The notes under the pieces are model-generated. The model did no database searches. It saw only the letters and a list, made by a program, of their open reading frames with translations, and was not told where the DNA came from. Below are positions 1 to 8,123 of a stretch of DNA of 64,000 nucleotides, one piece after another. This DNA comes from Dermatophilus congolensis (GTDB lineage Bacteria > Actinomycetota > Actinomycetes > Actinomycetales > Dermatophilaceae), in NCBI GenBank assembly GCA_030538115.1, contig JAUNUP010000003.1:91779-155778 (forward strand), given 5' to 3'. The position numbers and the translations under genes were made by a program. Numbering within the stretch: the first letter of the stretch is position 1; every line of letters starts with the position of its first letter.

Positions 1-356
1 GCCGCACCCGGCCACCACCTTCCGTGCCGTGGCACTCCTGCTGGTAGACGACCGAGCAGGACTCATGTGCCACGGCACCCCACCGGGCAGGGCGCCAGCC
101 TGACGGCCTCACCCGGCGACCACCTTCTGTGCCGTGGCACTCCTGCTGGTAGACGACCGAGCAGGACTCATGTGCCGCGGCACCCCCACCGGGCAGGGCG
201 CCAGCCTGATGGCCGCACCCGGCCACCACCTTCCGTGCCGTGGCACTCCTGCTGGTAGACGACCGAACGGGAATCATGTGCCACGGCACCCCCATCGGGC
301 GTGGTGCCGTGGCATACGTACTCGCGCGCCTGCCCTTCCAGCACCCGTGCCACGGC
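1..356. repeat. Tandem hairpin repeats, about 105 bp period, 3 copies plus a degenerate fourth
   Basis: Each unit carries the 12-nt arm GTGCCGTGGCAC and, about 31 nt later, its complement GTGCCACGGCAC: arms at 24-35/67-78, 129-140/172-183 (one mismatch) and 235-246/278-289. In copies 1 and 2 an inner stem TCCTGCT/AGCAGGA extends the hairpin, leaving a 12-nt loop and a 5-nt bulge on one side. A fourth, diverged hairpin has arms at 304-314 and 347-356. The spacers between hairpins (GGGCAGGGCGCCAGCCTGA...) are also repeated, so the unit is a true tandem duplication. The array lies downstream of the monooxygenase stop at 443 and may continue beyond the left edge. No credible gene was seen in 1-442. 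The role is unknown; a terminator or REP-like function is inference. Confidence 0.9.
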
Positions 357-442
357 CCGGGGCCACCCGACCGCACCCGCGCCGCGGTACTCGCGCCCGA
401 TGATGCGGCCGCGGACACGGGTGACGCTCGGTTCGGCAAGCC

Positions 443-1567
443 CTACGCCTGGTCGGATTGGCTTGCCGATTTCTGGCCCGGGAAGACGTCGTTGACCTCG
501 TCTTCCGTCCAGCCCTGGCGGGAGATGCGCTGCAGTTCGTCGGTCACCGGCTTGCGGGTGTTCATGTACAGCTTGAGCGCCTCCGGCACCGACGGCGCCT
601 CGGCCAGCGCATCTGCGAGTGCGCCCGCGTCGAGGATCGCCGAGTTCGCGCCCTGGCCCTGGTGGTGGCACATGGAGTGGGCGGCATCGCCGAGCAGCGC
701 CACGCAGTCGGTGACCCAGTTGTCGACCGGGTCGATGTCGTGCACGGCGCGCACGTTGACCTTGTCGAAGTCGAGGTCGTTCGCCAGCGCGACGATCCGC
801 TCGTCGAATCCCTCCACCGTCTTGAGCATGTCGTCCTTGGTGACCTGCGGGCTCCACGTCGAGTCGGTGTTGAGGGCGGTGATGTCGAACGACATCTGGC
901 CGCGGTGGCGCAGCGGCAGCACGTACACCTTGGTGCCGCGGCCGAGGTACATGCGCAGGTTGTCGTCGGTGACGAGTCCGTGCGCGGCATCCGAGTCGAC
1001 GACGACGCGGTAGGCGTGCTCGCCCGCGAACACGGGCTGCTGGTCGCTGAACAACTGCGCGCGCACGGTCGACTTGATGCCGTCGGCTCCGATGACCACA
1101 TCGGCGTCGGTGACCAGGCCGTTCGTGAACGTGAGGGTGGCGTGGTCGCCCTTGTCCTCGATCCGCTCCAGCTTGTGGCCGACCTTCACCATGCCCTCAG
1201 GCAGCACGCCGAGCAGTGCCTGGATGAAGTCGTTGCGGTGCACGAGGTGCGTGTGGGTCTTGACCTCGTAGTCGTCCATGCCGGGCCACGAGTCCTTCAT
1301 GATCTCGTGGCCGTCGGCGGAGAGGATCTGAAAGTAGTCGCTCGCGGAGGTGACGTCGGCGATGGCGTCGAAGATGCCCCACTTGCGGAACTGGTCCATG
1401 GAGGAGGGGCGCAGGCCGATTCCGGCGCCCACCTCCCGGATCTGGCTGGCCTGCTCGTACACAGTCACGTCGGCACCGAGGAGGCTGAGCGCCTTGGCCG
1501 CACTGGCTCCGCCGTAGCCGCCGCCGATGATGGCGATCCTCAGTTTTGTCAGGTCTGCAGCGTTCAT
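443..1567 (-). CDS. FAD-dependent aromatic-ring-type monooxygenase
   Basis: 374 aa, a class A flavoprotein monooxygenase of the salicylate / 3-hydroxybenzoate 6-hydroxylase type (family-level). It shows the N-terminal FAD Rossmann motif GGGYGG (residues 15-20), the ADG motif (161-163) and the LLGDAAH motif (292-297) that binds the FAD ribityl chain. Such enzymes use NAD(P)H and O2 to hydroxylate an aromatic or similar ring; the substrate cannot be read here. The start is the ATG after GAGAAAGAGACC; a longer open frame upstream has no coding character. It lies 133 nt downstream of the phosphotriesterase-like gene on the same strand, so it is probably the last gene of that operon under the GntR regulator. 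Confidence 0.9.
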   Translation of the reverse strand: MNAADLTKLRIAIIGGGYGGASAAKALSLLGADVTVYEQASQIREVGAGIGLRPSSMDQFRKWGIFDAIADVTSASDYFQILSADGHEIMKDSWPGMDDYEVKTHTHLVHRNDFIQALLGVLPEGMVKVGHKLERIEDKGDHATLTFTNGLVTDADVVIGADGIKSTVRAQLFSDQQPVFAGEHAYRVVVDSDAAHGLVTDDNLRMYLGRGTKVYVLPLRHRGQMSFDITALNTDSTWSPQVTKDDMLKTVEGFDERIVALANDLDFDKVNVRAVHDIDPVDNWVTDCVALLGDAAHSMCHHQGQGANSAILDAGALADALAEAPSVPEALKLYMNTRKPVTDELQRISRQGWTEDEVNDVFPGQKSASQSDQA

Positions 1568-1700
1568 GATGGTCTCTTTCTCGTATCGGGCTTCGTTGCC
1601 TGATCTGCGGTTTCGTGTGACCGCGGAGGGACGGTCGGTAGTACGTGGCGTCGGTTCGGAACCGCTCCGCACAGTGCGGGGCAGTTGATGGAGAGCGGAG

Positions 1701-2714
1701 TCAGTTCTGGATGGTGAAGAACTCGGCCGGGAGGCGTTCGAACAGGTCGGTGACCGTGGTCTCGTCCACTCCGTTGGCTCGGAGGTCTGGGATGAGGTCT
1801 TCGAACAGGTAGTTGACGGTGTGGCCCTTGACGCCTGGCCAGCCGAGGGGGCTGCAGTTGGCGTCGACTCCCGCGAGTGCGCGGCCCGGGTGGGCTGCGA
1901 TGAACCGCAGGAAGTGGTCGAGCCGTTCCTTGCGGGGGCGAGCCCAGAAGGGCGGGTCGGGTAATTCGGTCTCGTAGCCGAAGGTGTCGAAGCCGACGCG
2001 CCCGCCCTGGGCGGCGATCCAGTTGTCGTCGGTCTTTGGGGCGTTGACGCCGTCGTCGGCGTGGCCGAACAGCACCCGGTCGAGGGGTAGGCCCTCGTCG
2101 TTGAAGATCTCGACCGCCGGCTCCGCGTCGATGGCCAGGTGCGTGAGAATCGGCACGCCCGTGGCCTTCGCAGCCCGACCGGCGGCGCGGTAAATGCGCT
2201 TGTCGAGCTCCGTCATCCGGCCGCCGCGGCTCACGCCGACCTTGATGACGCCCGCCTTGGCCTTGGTGTTGCCGATGCCGACGGTGATCTCGTGCACGAA
2301 AACCTCGGCGAGGTACTCCACCGACGCGCGGGCGAAGTGCGCGAGCGCGGTGTCGCCGCCGACGAATCCGGTGCAGGCGACGATGTGCACGCCGGTCTTC
2401 TCCGAAAGCGTCTGGTAGTAGGGGATGTCGCGGCCGTTGCAGATGCCCGTCGCGTCGACGAACGTGCCTCCCCCGTACTCGTGGAACGCCCGCAGCTTCG
2501 GCACGGTCTCCTGCCACCGCTGCTCCGGCGACTTCCACCACAACGCGTCGAGCTCACTGCCCGGCATGCCGTAGCCGATGTGCTCGTGGATGGCGACGAC
2601 GCCCAGCTCCTTGTTGGAGACCGACCCCAGCACCGTGTTCACTCGTCCGTTCGACACGTCTCTCACCTGTTCGCTCGTGTTCGCGTCTGTCACGTGTGTC
2701 ATGGCGGCGTTCAC
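1701..2714 (-). CDS. Phosphotriesterase-family metal-dependent hydrolase (intact site)
   Basis: 337 aa, amidohydrolase-superfamily (beta/alpha)8 barrel of the phosphotriesterase / lactonase type. All expected metal ligands are present: H43 and H45 (HEH), K158 in AGVIKVG (the lysine carboxylated in this family), H192 in ILTH, H218 in LFGH and D284 in GVDAN. The family hydrolyses phosphotriesters, lactones or similar esters with a binuclear metal centre; with a neighbouring flavin monooxygenase a lactone or ester intermediate is plausible (inference). The GTG start overlaps the stop of the upstream paralogue (GTGA), so translation is coupled; an internal ATG at 2702 is an alternative. The N-terminal VNTVLG...ELGVVA segment is shared with the upstream gene, showing duplication. 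Confidence 0.92.
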   Translation of the reverse strand: MNAAMTHVTDANTSEQVRDVSNGRVNTVLGSVSNKELGVVAIHEHIGYGMPGSELDALWWKSPEQRWQETVPKLRAFHEYGGGTFVDATGICNGRDIPYYQTLSEKTGVHIVACTGFVGGDTALAHFARASVEYLAEVFVHEITVGIGNTKAKAGVIKVGVSRGGRMTELDKRIYRAAGRAAKATGVPILTHLAIDAEPAVEIFNDEGLPLDRVLFGHADDGVNAPKTDDNWIAAQGGRVGFDTFGYETELPDPPFWARPRKERLDHFLRFIAAHPGRALAGVDANCSPLGWPGVKGHTVNYLFEDLIPDLRANGVDETTVTDLFERLPAEFFTIQN

Positions 2715-3715
2715 CGAACCGTGAGCAGGGCTCGGGGGTTGTCCACGAGGATCCGCCGCGCGTCGTCCGGGCTCAGCCCCTTGGAGGTGAGCAGCGGCAC
2801 GAACGTGGTGAGCACGTGGCTGTACGGGAGGTCGTTCGCCGGCACTCCCTTGGCGACGCCGATCGCGTTGCTCGACAGGATGATCCGGTCACGGTGCCCC
2901 GCCTTGACGAGCGCGATCACGAGGTCGGCCCGCTCGTCGTCGGTGAGGAAGTCCTCCGCGCTGGAGCCGACGTTGTCGATGCCGACGTACGCACCCCGCT
3001 CCGCGACCGCGATCGCCTTGTCGGCGGCAGCGCGGCGGTCAAGGTCGCCGACGAGCACGCGGTCGGCGGCGACACCCTCGTCGAGCACGATGTCGAGGTC
3101 GGCCAGCACGTCGGCTCCGTACCGGATCGACACCGGCACGCCCGTGGCGGAGGCGGTGCGCGCGGCTCCGCGGAAGAGGCTCTCGTCGGTGGCGGTCATG
3201 CCGGCGCGGGTGGCGGTGGTCGTGACCAGGCCTGCAGCGCCGCGCCGCTCGATGCGCGGCACGACCATGCCCTCGATGACCTCCTTGGAGAAGAGGTCGG
3301 CGAACTTGTCGGCGGGCCAGGGCGTGGGCGGGTTCGTCTGGGGTGTGAGGAAGTAGCCGCCGAGCAGCTCCTCCGGCCCCATGCCCGTGGACGCGACGAT
3401 GTGTACGCCGGTCGCCCTCGACAGCGCCTCGTACAGACGCACGTCACGGCCGTGGAACATGCCGGTGCTGTCGACCACCGTGCCGCCTCCGGCCTCGCGG
3501 AAGTCGGTCAGCTTTGCCTCGAGGATGTCGAAGATCTCGGCTCGGTCGATGGTGATGTCGGGTGCGTATTGCGCACCCGGAAGCACGGAGAGCAGGGCCT
3601 CGTGCACTGCCACGACTCCGAGCTCGTCAGCGGAGACGGGACCGAGCACCGTATTGACGGTGCCGTTGTCCGTTCCGGTGTTCGTGGTGCCGTCGAGCGC
3701 GTGCGCGTCCGCCAT
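2711..3715 (-). CDS. Phosphotriesterase-like pseudoenzyme, paralogue of the adjacent gene
   Basis: 334 aa and clearly homologous to the downstream enzyme throughout (VNTVLG, GGGT.VD.TG, GRD, TGVHIVA.TG). Most metal ligands are replaced: HEH becomes HEA (H38 kept, A40), the carboxylated lysine becomes T165 in AGLVTTT, the next histidine R198, the next D224, and the catalytic aspartate N283. The frame is intact, with no stop or frameshift, so it is a maintained protein rather than a decaying gene. A binuclear hydrolase mechanism looks impossible; a structural or regulatory partner of the intact enzyme, or a new chemistry, is inferred. AAAGGT precedes the ATG by 8 nt. It is the first gene of the operon. 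Confidence 0.88.
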   Translation of the reverse strand: MADAHALDGTTNTGTDNGTVNTVLGPVSADELGVVAVHEALLSVLPGAQYAPDITIDRAEIFDILEAKLTDFREAGGGTVVDSTGMFHGRDVRLYEALSRATGVHIVASTGMGPEELLGGYFLTPQTNPPTPWPADKFADLFSKEVIEGMVVPRIERRGAAGLVTTTATRAGMTATDESLFRGAARTASATGVPVSIRYGADVLADLDIVLDEGVAADRVLVGDLDRRAAADKAIAVAERGAYVGIDNVGSSAEDFLTDDERADLVIALVKAGHRDRIILSSNAIGVAKGVPANDLPYSHVLTTFVPLLTSKGLSPDDARRILVDNPRALLTVR

Positions 3716-3910
3716 TGGGCACTACCTTTCGTCGGCGTCACGCCAGCGGCGTCACGCGATGTGCAAGGGAGCACCGCGCAACTCGACGCGCGCATGGCGG
3801 CCGGCGGCAGTGCAGGCGGTGGAGAGAACGGGCAGGTGCACCGGAGAGCCTTACGTCCACCCGACGGGCCGTAGTGCACTGCCTCGTGAAGAGGGATCGT
3901 CCCTCACGAC

Positions 3911-3946
3911 TGATACGAGATTGGCATATTGTGATACTAAAGTCAA
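3911..3946 (-). promoter_or_regulatory. Probable promoter/operator of the monooxygenase-phosphotriesterase operon
   Basis: Within the 367-nt gap 3716-4082 the stretch 3905-3965 is strikingly A+T-rich. On the minus strand TTGACT (3946-3941) is a good -35; a weak CAATCT lies 17 nt downstream. Two direct GTATCA repeats (3937-3932 and 3916-3911) are 21 bp apart, two helical turns, and could bind the adjacent GntR protein. The rest of the gap shows nothing recognisable. The promoter assignment is inference from motif fit. Confidence 0.4.
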
Positions 3947-4082
3947 TGCCTCGTGTGACCACTGTACGAGGTTTGCCGAAGCGGTTTCTAGCGCCGTGAC
4001 CACGGGATACATGCGCAAGCACAGGGTTGCGCGGCAATCGCGTCGGTGAGCAACAGGATTCGCGTGCGCGCTAGCCCCGTGT

Positions 4083-4835
4083 TCAGCCGTCGGTGACGAA
4101 GCGATACTTGAACTCGTCTGCGAGGTGGTGAGCCACGCGCCAACCGGAGGGGACGCCTCCGGTGGTGAAGAAGATCGTTTCGATCACCAGCAGAGGGCTG
4201 CCCACCGGCACGCCGAGTACCTCCGCGTGCGAAGCCGAGGCGGCAGTGGCCCAGGCCTCGTGTTCGGCGCGGTCGAGGGTGATGCCGTAGTCGCGTTCGA
4301 GCAACTCGAACGCCGACCCTTGCGACTCCAGGTCGGAGGCCTTCGGCGCGAAGCCCTCGGGCCCGCGCACGTAGACGTCGGCCTCCACCAGCGGAGACCC
4401 GTCGAGGCTGATGAGGCGCCTGAAATGAGTGACACTCTCGCCCGGCTCCATGCGGAGCCGCTCGCGGATGTGATCCGGCGGCACGACCCGCGCGAGGCCG
4501 GTGACCTGCGCTGTCGGGTTGAGGCCCCGCTCCGCGAGGTACTGGTACAGGGTGCCGGCTCGCAGCTCCGGGGGCCGATCGACGCGCGCCCCGGGCACCG
4601 GAAACGTGCCTTTGCCCTGCTTGCGGTAGACGTACCCCTCGTTGGTCAGCTCACGCAGCGCCTGCCGGATGGGCGCGCGGCTCACGTCGAACCGGTCGAG
4701 CAGCTGCGCCTCGGTCATCGGCTTCTGCGGATCTGCGACGCCACCCATGATCTCGCCGCGCAGGATGTCTTTGATCTGCCGGTACAGCGGCACCCCGGAG
4801 GAGAGGTCGAGCTCGCCGTCAGCCACGCCCGTCAC
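4083..4835 (-). CDS. GntR-family (HutC subfamily) transcriptional regulator
   Basis: 250 aa. An N-terminal winged helix (about residues 15-80, with LYRQIKDILRGEI and FDVSRAPIRQALRELTNEG) is followed by a UTRA-type effector domain (about 95-245, with YVRGPEGFAP and the C-terminal YRF). HutC-type regulators usually repress catabolic operons until they bind a small acid or sugar-like ligand. It lies 367 nt upstream of the phosphotriesterase-pair operon on the same strand and is divergent from the TIGR00300-type gene, so it plausibly controls both. The GTG at 4835 has GGAGG only 2 nt away; the in-frame GTG at 4826 has better spacing and is an equally likely start. Confidence 0.9.
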   Translation of the reverse strand: MTGVADGELDLSSGVPLYRQIKDILRGEIMGGVADPQKPMTEAQLLDRFDVSRAPIRQALRELTNEGYVYRKQGKGTFPVPGARVDRPPELRAGTLYQYLAERGLNPTAQVTGLARVVPPDHIRERLRMEPGESVTHFRRLISLDGSPLVEADVYVRGPEGFAPKASDLESQGSAFELLERDYGITLDRAEHEAWATAASASHAEVLGVPVGSPLLVIETIFFTTGGVPSGWRVAHHLADEFKYRFVTDG

Positions 4836-4920
4836 TCCCTCCGTGCTTTGTCGTGCTCTGTCGCGCCGTGATGTCCCGAGATACGCAGTGCCGCCAGCGT
4901 GTCCCCGACTCGGCTGTTGT

Positions 4921-4937
4921 GACTAACCACCATAGTC
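4921..4937. promoter_or_regulatory. Inverted repeat between divergent GntR and TIGR00300-type genes
   Basis: GACTA-ACCACCA-TAGTC, a 5-bp-arm inverted repeat in the 269-nt divergent intergenic region. It is a candidate operator for the GntR protein by position only; it does not match the GTATCA repeats in front of the catabolic operon. Confidence 0.35.
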
Positions 4938-5104
4938 GCGTCCCCCACCGGCCCTGTCGCCCACCGAAACACGCGCGCCGAGTGAGCTGCCACACCCCGC
5001 ACGCCGCACCGTCCGGAGCCTGCGCGGCGACGGTCTGCCTGGTCAGTAGGCTTGTGGATCGGGCTCATTCGCGGCCCTGTGGCTCGAAGGTGGAGGTTGA
5101 CACG

Positions 5105-6334
5105 GTGCAGCAGGCAGATCTCACACTGGTCGGCCACCTTCTCAGCCAGGGGCTTCTCGACAAGACCCTCGCCACCATTCACGCAGCCGGTGCCAGCGCC
5201 GAGATCACCAGCCTCGTGCCGGGCAAGTCGTCACAGGAGCATTCCGAGGCGACGCTGCGAGTCACCGGGTTCACGGCCGCGCTGCAGGCCGAGCTCGAGA
5301 CCTCGCCCACGGTCGCCGGGATCACTCTGGGCAGCGTGCCTGCCGACGTAGCCCTCGCGACAGTAGAGATCGACGGCGCAGCGCCGCACGACTTCTACCC
5401 CACCACGATCTTTCCGACCCATGTGCGGGTGAACGGCACCTGGGTACTCGTCGAGAAGCAGCGCATGGACGCGAGCATCGTTGTGGAGGGCGACAACACC
5501 GACCACCCGACCGCCTACTGCTGCCTGGGCCGCGACCTGCGCGTCGGCCAGCGGGTCGTCACCGGCCACGACCAGGGCATACACCTCACGCTCCCCTCCG
5601 TCGGCGGTGACAGCGGCACATTCGCGTTCATGAGCTCCACCGTCTCCAGCGAGCGTCGCGTCGAGTCGCAGGTCGAAAAGCTCGCCGACTTCATGCGCGA
5701 GGTCAAGGCTCGCGACGGCAAGATCGTGGTGGTCGCGGGCCCGGTGGTCATCCACACCGGAGGTCGGGAGGCACTGGCTCGCATCATCCGCGGCGGCTGG
5801 GTGCAGTCGTTCCTCGCTGGCAACGCCATCGCCGCGCACGACATCGAGGCCGACATCTACGGCACCTCCCTCGGCGTCGACCTGACCAGCGGCGAGGTCG
5901 TCGGAGGCGGCCACAGCCACCACATCCGCGCGATCAACCGCGTGCGTCGTCACGGCGGCATCCGCGCCTCCGTCGAGCAGGGCATCGTCACAGACGGAGT
6001 CATGAAGGCACTGATCGACACGGATGTGCCGTTCGTGCTCGCAGGGTCGATCCGCGACGACGGGCCGCTGACCGAGACGATCATGGACCTCATCGAGGCC
6101 CAACGTCAGTACCAAGAACAGATCCGCGGAGCCGACCTCATCCTCATGCTCTCGACCATGCTGCACGCCATCGGAGTCGGAAACATGACGCCGTCAGGCG
6201 TGAAAATGGTGTGCGTCGACATCAGCCCCGCCGTCGCAACCAAACTCGCCGACCGCGGCTCGCTCGAGTCGATCGGCATCGTCACCGACGTCGGCCTGTT
6301 CCTGCGCCTCCTCGCCGAGAAGCTCGGCGTCTGA
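5105..6334 (+). CDS. LOR/SDH-domain protein, TIGR00300 type (putative ornithine cyclodeaminase)
   Basis: 409 aa. The N-terminal part (about 1-185) resembles the LOR/SDH bifunctional-enzyme conserved domain, with ILDFYPTTIFPTHVRV-type text (PHDFYPTTIFPTHVRVNG) and the YCCLGRDLRVGQRVV segment. The C-terminal half resembles the Rossmann-like domain with VVAGPVVIHTGG, AGNAIAAHDIE, VLAGSIRDDGPL and MLSTMLHAIGVGN. Proteins of this class are annotated as TIGR00300 ornithine cyclodeaminases and form the C-terminal part of ArgZ/AgrE-type enzymes; the reaction here is inferred from family. The GTG at 5105 is chosen because GGAGG lies 8 nt upstream. It is divergent from the GntR gene, so the substrate may belong to the same pathway. 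Confidence 0.75.
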   Translation: MQQADLTLVGHLLSQGLLDKTLATIHAAGASAEITSLVPGKSSQEHSEATLRVTGFTAALQAELETSPTVAGITLGSVPADVALATVEIDGAAPHDFYPTTIFPTHVRVNGTWVLVEKQRMDASIVVEGDNTDHPTAYCCLGRDLRVGQRVVTGHDQGIHLTLPSVGGDSGTFAFMSSTVSSERRVESQVEKLADFMREVKARDGKIVVVAGPVVIHTGGREALARIIRGGWVQSFLAGNAIAAHDIEADIYGTSLGVDLTSGEVVGGGHSHHIRAINRVRRHGGIRASVEQGIVTDGVMKALIDTDVPFVLAGSIRDDGPLTETIMDLIEAQRQYQEQIRGADLILMLSTMLHAIGVGNMTPSGVKMVCVDISPAVATKLADRGSLESIGIVTDVGLFLRLLAEKLGV

Positions 6335-6350
6335 GCCGCGCCGCGCTCAG
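6331..6350. terminator. Convergent hairpin spanning two stop codons
   Basis: CTGAGC...GCTCAG, a 6-bp-arm inverted repeat. It contains the TGA of the upstream plus-strand gene (6332-6334) and the stop of the facing gene (6347-6349). There is no T tract; a bidirectional terminator role is inferred from position. Confidence 0.45.
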
Positions 6351-6736
6351 GAGGTCGGGGCGAACGCCTCCGGAGTCGCGCCCAGCGCGCTCGCGAGGGC
6401 TTGCTCGAGTTCTTCTCCTGCCACGGGATAGAGGGGGTCGAGGGTCTCTTCGATCTGCTCCAGGTCGGCGGCGCCGGCCACACCCTCGGCGACCTGGGGC
6501 CTCGACTCCGAGATGAGGCGGGCGGTCAGCGACATACCGAGAAAGGCGAAGCCCTCGACGACCCGGTCGAGGGGGAACTCCTCGTCGGTTTCGTACATCT
6601 CGATCGCGTTCGTGAGGCCACCGTTCTGCGCGCTGCCGTCGAAGGTCAATGCATCTCGCAGGGCGATGTCCCCCGGGGCTGTCAACGTCACGTCGTAGTC
6701 GAGAGCTCGGTTCCAGACGGCGATCGGGTCACTCAT
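6347..6736 (-). CDS. Small acidic hypothetical protein
   Basis: 129 aa, soluble, acidic. It contains DGSAQNGGLTNAIEMY, reminiscent of the NGG motif of DMP19/DUF4375-like proteins, but the similarity is too weak for assignment. TAGGTT lies 6 nt upstream of the ATG with no ribosome binding site, which suggests a leaderless transcript. It is convergent with the TIGR00300-type gene and divergent from the P450. No function is proposed. Confidence 0.75.
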   Translation of the reverse strand: MSDPIAVWNRALDYDVTLTAPGDIALRDALTFDGSAQNGGLTNAIEMYETDEEFPLDRVVEGFAFLGMSLTARLISESRPQVAEGVAGAADLEQIEETLDPLYPVAGEELEQALASALGATPEAFAPTS

Positions 6737-6864
6737 GAGGCCAACCTACGCGGCGCATCACCGTCGGATTACGCGCCCTGCCGTGAACCGGCAGCCGTGC
6801 CAGGGATTCTCGCCATGATTCTCAACCGGCCGCTTCCGGGGAAATTCATGGCCAGGATGGGGGC

Positions 6865-8058
6865 ATGTCCGGCCCGATCCCCGACTGGGAACCTCTCTCC
6901 GACACCGCCCAAGCCGACCAGGTGGCCACCTACGACGCACACCGCGAGGCCTGCCCCGTCGCGCGCTCGCCGCGAGGGGTCACCGTGTTCAGGCACGCCG
7001 ACGTCGTGGCCGTGGCCGCCGACCCCCTGACGTTCTCCTCCGGCGCTTCGGAGTTTCGGCAGGTGCCCAACACCCTCGATCCGCCCGAGCACGCCGCCTA
7101 CCGGGCGGTGATCGACCCGTTCTTCAGCGCCGACAGGATGGCCGCCCTCGAACCCGAGATTCGACGGATCGCTCGCAACCTCCTGGCCGACCTGGCACAC
7201 CTGAGAGAGCCGAGCACCGCACCGTCCGTCGGAGACTCGGGCGGCGCCACGGTCGACGCCGTGCACGACATCGGGTACCCGTTCGCCGTGCGTGCCACAG
7301 CCACGTGGCTCGGCTGGGAGGGATCGGAGGCCCGGCTCCTCACCTGGATGGGCGACAACCACGCGGCCACCCGCTCCGCCGACCGCACCCGCACCGCGGC
7401 GGTCGCGGCGGCGTTCGACGCGATCGTCTCCGACCAGGTGCAACGCCGTCGGTCGCTCGGTGCCGACGCCTCCGACGACCCAACCACCGAACTCACCCGA
7501 CTCACCGTGGAGGGGCGGCCCCTCACCGACGACGAGATCGTCTCGGTGCTGCGCAACTGGACCGCGGGCGACCTCGGCTCCATCGCCGCCTGCATCGGCG
7601 TCGTGGCCCACCACCTCGCCGCGCACCCCGACCTGCAGAGCGAACTGCGCGAGGACCCGACGCGACTGGCCGGGCCGATCGACGAGATCCTGCGCATCGA
7701 CAACCCGTTCCTCGTCAACCGCCGCGTCACGACCCGTGTCGCTGACATCGCCGGTCACACCGTGGAAGCGGGCGCGCGGGTGTACCTCAACTGGACGGCC
7801 GCCAACCGAGACCCCCGCGTCTTCGGCGATCCCGACGATTACCGTCCTCGCGAGAACGCACCACACAACCTCGTGTACGGCACAGGCATCCACATCTGCC
7901 CCGGCAGGCCGCTGGCGACGATGGAACTCGTCTCGATGACACGCGAACTGCTCGCGGCCACAACCTCATTCACACTTGACGCCGACCGGCCCGCCCGACG
8001 CGAGACCTACCCCGTCGGCGGCTGGGCCGAGGTGCCGCTCCGTCTGGTGGGCAGGTAG
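6865..8058 (+). CDS. Cytochrome P450
   Basis: 397 aa, the usual size of a soluble bacterial P450 monooxygenase. The heme-binding loop VYGTGIHICPGRPLA has the thiolate ligand C345, and the K-helix ExxR is E274-R277. The I-helix reads AGDLGS (234-239) instead of the common AGxxT acid-alcohol pair, so oxygen activation may differ. No ferredoxin or reductase gene lies nearby, so redox partners must be encoded elsewhere. The start ATG follows AGGATGGGGGC. It is a single gene, with the 90-bp repeat and the convergent metal ATPase downstream. Confidence 0.95.
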   Translation: MSGPIPDWEPLSDTAQADQVATYDAHREACPVARSPRGVTVFRHADVVAVAADPLTFSSGASEFRQVPNTLDPPEHAAYRAVIDPFFSADRMAALEPEIRRIARNLLADLAHLREPSTAPSVGDSGGATVDAVHDIGYPFAVRATATWLGWEGSEARLLTWMGDNHAATRSADRTRTAAVAAAFDAIVSDQVQRRRSLGADASDDPTTELTRLTVEGRPLTDDEIVSVLRNWTAGDLGSIAACIGVVAHHLAAHPDLQSELREDPTRLAGPIDEILRIDNPFLVNRRVTTRVADIAGHTVEAGARVYLNWTAANRDPRVFGDPDDYRPRENAPHNLVYGTGIHICPGRPLATMELVSMTRELLAATTSFTLDADRPARRETYPVGGWAEVPLRLVGR

Positions 8059-8123
8059 CCGCCCCGGGCAAGCGTCGCATCGAGCCTTGACGCGCTCGAT
8101 AGCGCCGAGATGCCCCGGACGTT

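Noticed and set aside
1..356. Possible CRISPR array
   Set aside because: Units of about 105 bp with conserved spacers and long internal hairpins; no short repeat with unique spacers and no cas genes.
458..1603. Open frame opposite the FAD monooxygenase
   Set aside because: Low-complexity translation with no domain, mirrored by an intact flavoprotein gene.
2711..3715. Inactive phosphotriesterase paralogue as a decaying pseudogene
   Set aside because: The frame is uninterrupted, has a ribosome binding site and overlaps the next start; substitutions are at metal ligands while fold residues are kept.
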